From Tulasnella sp. 424 (lineage: Eukaryota; Basidiomycota; Agaricomycetes; Cantharellales; Tulasnellaceae): 64,000 bases of DNA. A program made the translations under genes and the position numbers. This document shows positions 60,402 through 64,000 of this stretch, piece by piece. Below the pieces are notes generated by a model that saw only the letters and a list, made by a program, of their open reading frames with translations, was not told the DNA's origin and did no database searches. Where the stretch lies: NCBI GenBank assembly GCA_019633425.1, contig WSUB01000057.1, positions 136,466 to 200,465 of the forward strand. The letters are read 5' to 3'. Position 1 is the stretch's first letter; every line of letters starts with the position of its first letter.

Positions 60402-60905
60402 GTTGGAGCGTCGGTTTGGATGTAGACTGGCGGGAGAAGTTTGATAGGAAGAAGTGAAACAAAGAGCTCGGGAGGGGGAGATGGGACTGATAGTTTCTTT
60501 CACGAGCTGTGAACAAATAGGGGCTCATGGCAGCGTATGTAAGCAACTCACCTGACTACACACACATCCTGTCGTTGCGCGCTTCCTTCGGCTCCCTGCT
60601 TGCTCCGACAGTCGAAGGATGATCAAGACCCACTCGTCTCTCGGGAACATTCCGTCTCAATCAGCTGAACACACCCACACGTCTTTCGCTTACTATGCTC
60701 CATATGAAACACGCATCGCACTCCAACGCCGAGGACAGCGAGTGATAAAGATTCTCTCTATCAACATATTCGGCATGTAAAACGTCAGCGACAGCGGTAT
60801 AAACATAGGCAATGTGAAAAACGACAACGGGAGAAAACGGAGAATCAACAAAAAGGTCGGCGTGATTCCAAACGGGGGAAGAGAGTGACGTCGGTAGACC
60901 CGATG
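60402..60905. other. Spacer between MSH6 and the acidic hypothetical gene
   Basis: It holds the promoter of the gene at 59479-60401 and the 3' flank of MSH6. Nothing else recognised. Confidence 0.5.
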
Positions 60906-63900
60906 TTAAACCTTTAGATAAGCTTCTTTCGCTGACTGTCCAATCAGCTGAATGACCCGTCGCATCCGCGTCGGGTCTCCTTCCACTCCGATCTGTCCTT
61001 GCGCCAGCTTCCACAAGTACGCGAAGTCAGCTTGGGCGACCAACGGCAGATTCGACGTTCGTTTCGCTTCAAGCTTCTTGTGGAACTTGTCAGCAAAGTC
61101 GGTAGAGATGGCTTCAGCGCGAGCGACGACGCTTTGAGGCACTCCAGCTAAGCTGGCAACATGGGTTCCGAACGACGAGCTCGCGGTTCCTTCCGTCAGC
61201 TTGTACAGGAACACCAACTGACGAGTTACCCGGAAATGAATCAGTAAGCCACGCTGGTCACCGAACAACAAAAATAAGCCCCTGCCCACCTCGCGCTTCT
61301 CATCGTCAACAGCAGTCTTCATATGCATGTTCCGAATATTGGGGTGATAAGCAAAATCTTGAGTCAGGCTGGAATAGTGGGTTGCAAACAAGGCTAGGCC
61401 AAGAGTGTGCGTTGCCAATTGATGAAGGACAGCCTGCGAGAATGTTAGGGTCTTATTACCGGGAGAAGACTGTTTTAGCTAACTCACTCCTGCAATAGCC
61501 ATGCCATCCTAAAAGGAATGCCTCATCAGAAACCCGTCACAAACTCGAAAATACAACAAAGAACAACTCACGAAAGTCGAGGTTCCTCGTCCCAATTCTG
61601 AAAGGGAATGTGACGAGCGATAAGCAGACTGCATCGTCCGTCAAACAAGCAAACCCACCATCCAGGATTACCAACGATTTCGGAGTAGCCTCGCGCAAGA
61701 TCTTGCATCTACAAAGAGTCACAAGCAGTCAGATGAAGGGATCATCAAACGATTTGCACGAGATCCGTACGCTTCGTCCATCTCTACTCTAAAAGTTGAC
61801 GCATTCGAGAACATATTATCATACGCTCCCATTCGCGTCAGAATCTTATCCACCGGAGAGATCCTACGAAGGTCAAGTCCATTTAGCCGCTGGAACGGAC
61901 TTAGAACTGGCCTCGTACCTCGCCGACTTCGCAGGAACATGCATCCCCATCTGGGCCATGATTACACCAGCAGCTGTCATCCTCATCACGGTCGATTTAC
62001 CAGCCATGTTCGCTCCCGTCAACAACATGATGCCAGGCGTATCGCACCCTTTGCCCATCTTGACGTCGTTGGGAATAAAATCGTCCTTCAAACACAGGGC
62101 CGGATGGCGAAGTTGCTCGAATTCCACAAACGCCTCGTCCGACTCGACGAACTCGGGTCTGCAAGAGGGCTCGCCGATAGCAGCCGAAGATTTGGCCAAG
62201 CTGAATAAACAGTCGAGCTGAAAATAAGAGGATCCAAGTTCCTCAGCTGACTCGTTTCAGCTTCGAGAAACCCAGCTCCTACCTCGGCCATCACTCGTAC
62301 AGCTCTCAGCCATACATCACGATCCGCATCAAAGTCTGAGTAGAGCTTTGCCTTGAAGTCCCTGATCGCCGCATTACGAGTCTCTTGCGCTTCCTTGAAA
62401 CTTCGAATCATCGTTTGAAGTTCGGGAACTTGATACCTCGTCACGGCCTGCGTGATCCAACGAGAACTCATCAGCATTCCGTGAAGAGGACTCGGTGAGA
62501 ACAGCGCACCTTGGTGCCCGCCGACTTGACCCATTCTTTCGGAACTTTCTTCGCTGAAGCTGGTGCCTGAACGAGATATATGTCTTTCGTCCCGATGGAA
62601 GAATGCCAGTACTCGAGTTTCAAACTGGGAGAATAGGCCCATCCATAATCCCGTCAGCATGCAATTTATGCCAAAGGGGACAGAATCCTACCCAGTCTGA
62701 CCAGCCAACTTCTTCAAAGATCTGTCCAACATGACCTTCAAGCCCGTGATCTCGGCCTCCACAGTATCGTACGCTTCGTTTTTGCCGTCCTGAGGCAAGA
62801 GCAAGTCATCTATTGAATGGGGTTGAGCATGTGGCACGCATCGTCACGACACTTCCGATATTAGTACCTTTCTCTTTAGGCTCCACAAACTGCTCCCTCA
62901 AAGCATTGATGTGCGGATCAAGGTCAGGCGCTGACCGCAACAAGCCAGAGATGTTCGTCGACTTGAACGACTGCGCCTCGTCCTCGAGCTTCTTGAGGCC
63001 TTTGCTCAACTTCTCAAAAGCCTAACGAGAGAGGGTATGCTTAGAGCCGCGAGCGATTCGCTTAGACGCTACAATCGCTCACCTGAAGGACTTTGAGGAA
63101 ATCCAAGATCTTGCATGTTCCGGCGTGAATCCTGGAAACGATCCGTTCGAGGTCAGGTAGACCTTTGGCCAATTGCCCAAACTCGGCTTCTGCGGTAGGT
63201 GCATCGAGCAGATCCTCGACGGCGTCCAACCGAGCGTTGATAGCGCTGACTTCTCGTAGAGGCATGCAGAGCCAGATGCGGAAGAGACGCTTCCCGAAAG
63301 GCGTCACACAACGGCTTAAAAGGCGAAGAAGCGATCCTTCATCCGTGCCTGTGAGGGGGAAGACCTGCTTTTAGCACCTGGTAGCAAGCGACTCGTGCGT
63401 TGTAGCGTACCTTCACTATTTTGCAGGACTTCGACATGGGAGAGAGTCTGACCGTCAAGAACCAGACCTTGGCCTTGTTTCATGGGATCGTAGATGTTGA
63501 AGTTCTTCATGCTGACGAGGTCCTTGTCGATGTTCAGTTGTCGCAAGTACCTGAAGGGGTTCGTGTCATTGGTTAGCGATTTGTTATCACTGCCAGAGGT
63601 CGAAAACTCCAACCAGATCATGGCGCCGATTGCCTCGATAGCCACACGACTATCCATCATCTGCCGGATTCCCTCAGGAATGTTACTGGAAAAGACATCG
63701 TCCTCTTCCATGGCGTTCTCATCTCCAGCAGGGAACGTTTCTTCTAGCGCTTTGAGAGTTCCGTCGTAATCGTACCCTTCCGTGTCGCGCAAAGTAGTCC
63801 AGAGGCACGATGCGGGAAGGATGTTCTTCAGCAAGCGGATCGTCGCCACGCTAAGATTACCCTATGCTAGGGAGTTAGCATTTACAAGCGCACAAAGAAA

Positions 63901-64000
63901 CTAGGAAGTGGGCTTGCCTTGGTATGCACAAGCTCCTTCGGGCGCAACTGGCGCATCATCGTTTCCAACTTGGTCCGGCAAACATCGTCAACGAAGGAAC
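60906..64000 (-). CDS. MSH6: Msh6, DNA mismatch repair MutS homologue (3' part, cut by window edge)
   Basis: Msh6 pairs with Msh2 (MutS-alpha) to recognise base mismatches and small loops. The gene runs right to left and its 5' end lies beyond 64000. From the edge inward: LRPKELVHTK, LWTTLRDTEGYDYDGTLKAL, MDSRVAIEAIGAMIW, YLRQLNIDKDLVSMKNFNIY, GQGLVLDGQTLSHVEVLQNS, TPFGKRLFRIWLCMPLREV (core), then the ATPase: LLTGANMAGKSTVMRMTAAG (Walker A, about 62030), MAQMGMHVPAKSARYE, ILTRMGAYDNMFSNASTFRV, then SLVILD-ELGRGTSTF (Walker B, split by an intron near 61650/61580), LALFATHYSSLTQDFAYHPN and SFGTHVASLAGVPQSVV. It ends SAKEAYLKV. GAYDNMFSNASTF favours Msh6 over other MutS members. About ten or more exons are in the window; no damage seen. 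Confidence 0.93.

Overview
The window looks like nuclear DNA of a basidiomycete fungus, probably Agaricomycotina. Genes are split by many short introns (about 45-200 nt, GT...AG, often with a CTAAC-like branch site). The gene set includes fungal Dam1, an LtrA-like membrane protein type and a gag-like protein type that I associate with mushroom-forming fungi. Gene calls come from reading frames, splice phases and recognised motifs; no database search was run.

Layout. About 1-15.0 kb: three tandem, diverged ~4 kb units. Each carries one intact six-exon gene on the + strand for a Gln/His/Pro/Ser-rich protein with a winged-helix-like domain. 15.7-17.4 kb (-): a disordered protein with a PNRC/Edc1-type decapping motif. 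17.4-23.2 kb: gene-poor, with one degraded gag-like gene. 23.2-24.3 kb (-): an unrecognised 340-codon ORF. 25.0-32.0 kb: housekeeping block with VPS16 (-) and NMD3 (+) diverging from a 255 bp intergenic region, then PCMT (+). 32.3-35.7 kb: histone cluster H3 (-), H2A (-), H2B (+), without H4. 36.0-37.3 kb: DAM1, followed by a 3.0 kb tandem duplication carrying an Mgr3-like TPR gene (intact copy, then frameshifted copy). 43.0-51.5 kb: a 4.3 kb tandem duplication carrying two LtrA-like membrane protein genes (-), one with a premature stop. 51.9-52.6 kb: a short conserved-looking gene of unknown function. 53.2-56.7 kb (-): TPS2, trehalose-6-phosphate phosphatase. 56.7-59.5 kb: gene-poor, with a 169 bp tandem repeat. 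59.5-60.4 kb (-): acidic, disordered hypothetical protein. 60.9-64.0 kb (-): 3' part of MSH6, running off the right edge.

The housekeeping genes are unrelated pathways (endosome fusion, 60S export, protein repair, chromatin, kinetochore, trehalose, mismatch repair) and do not form one functional cluster. The unusual features are the winged-helix gene array, a histone H3 with a rewritten K27 region and two extra residues, shared promoter words in the histone cluster, and three independent local tandem duplications within about 51 kb, two of which contain a damaged copy.
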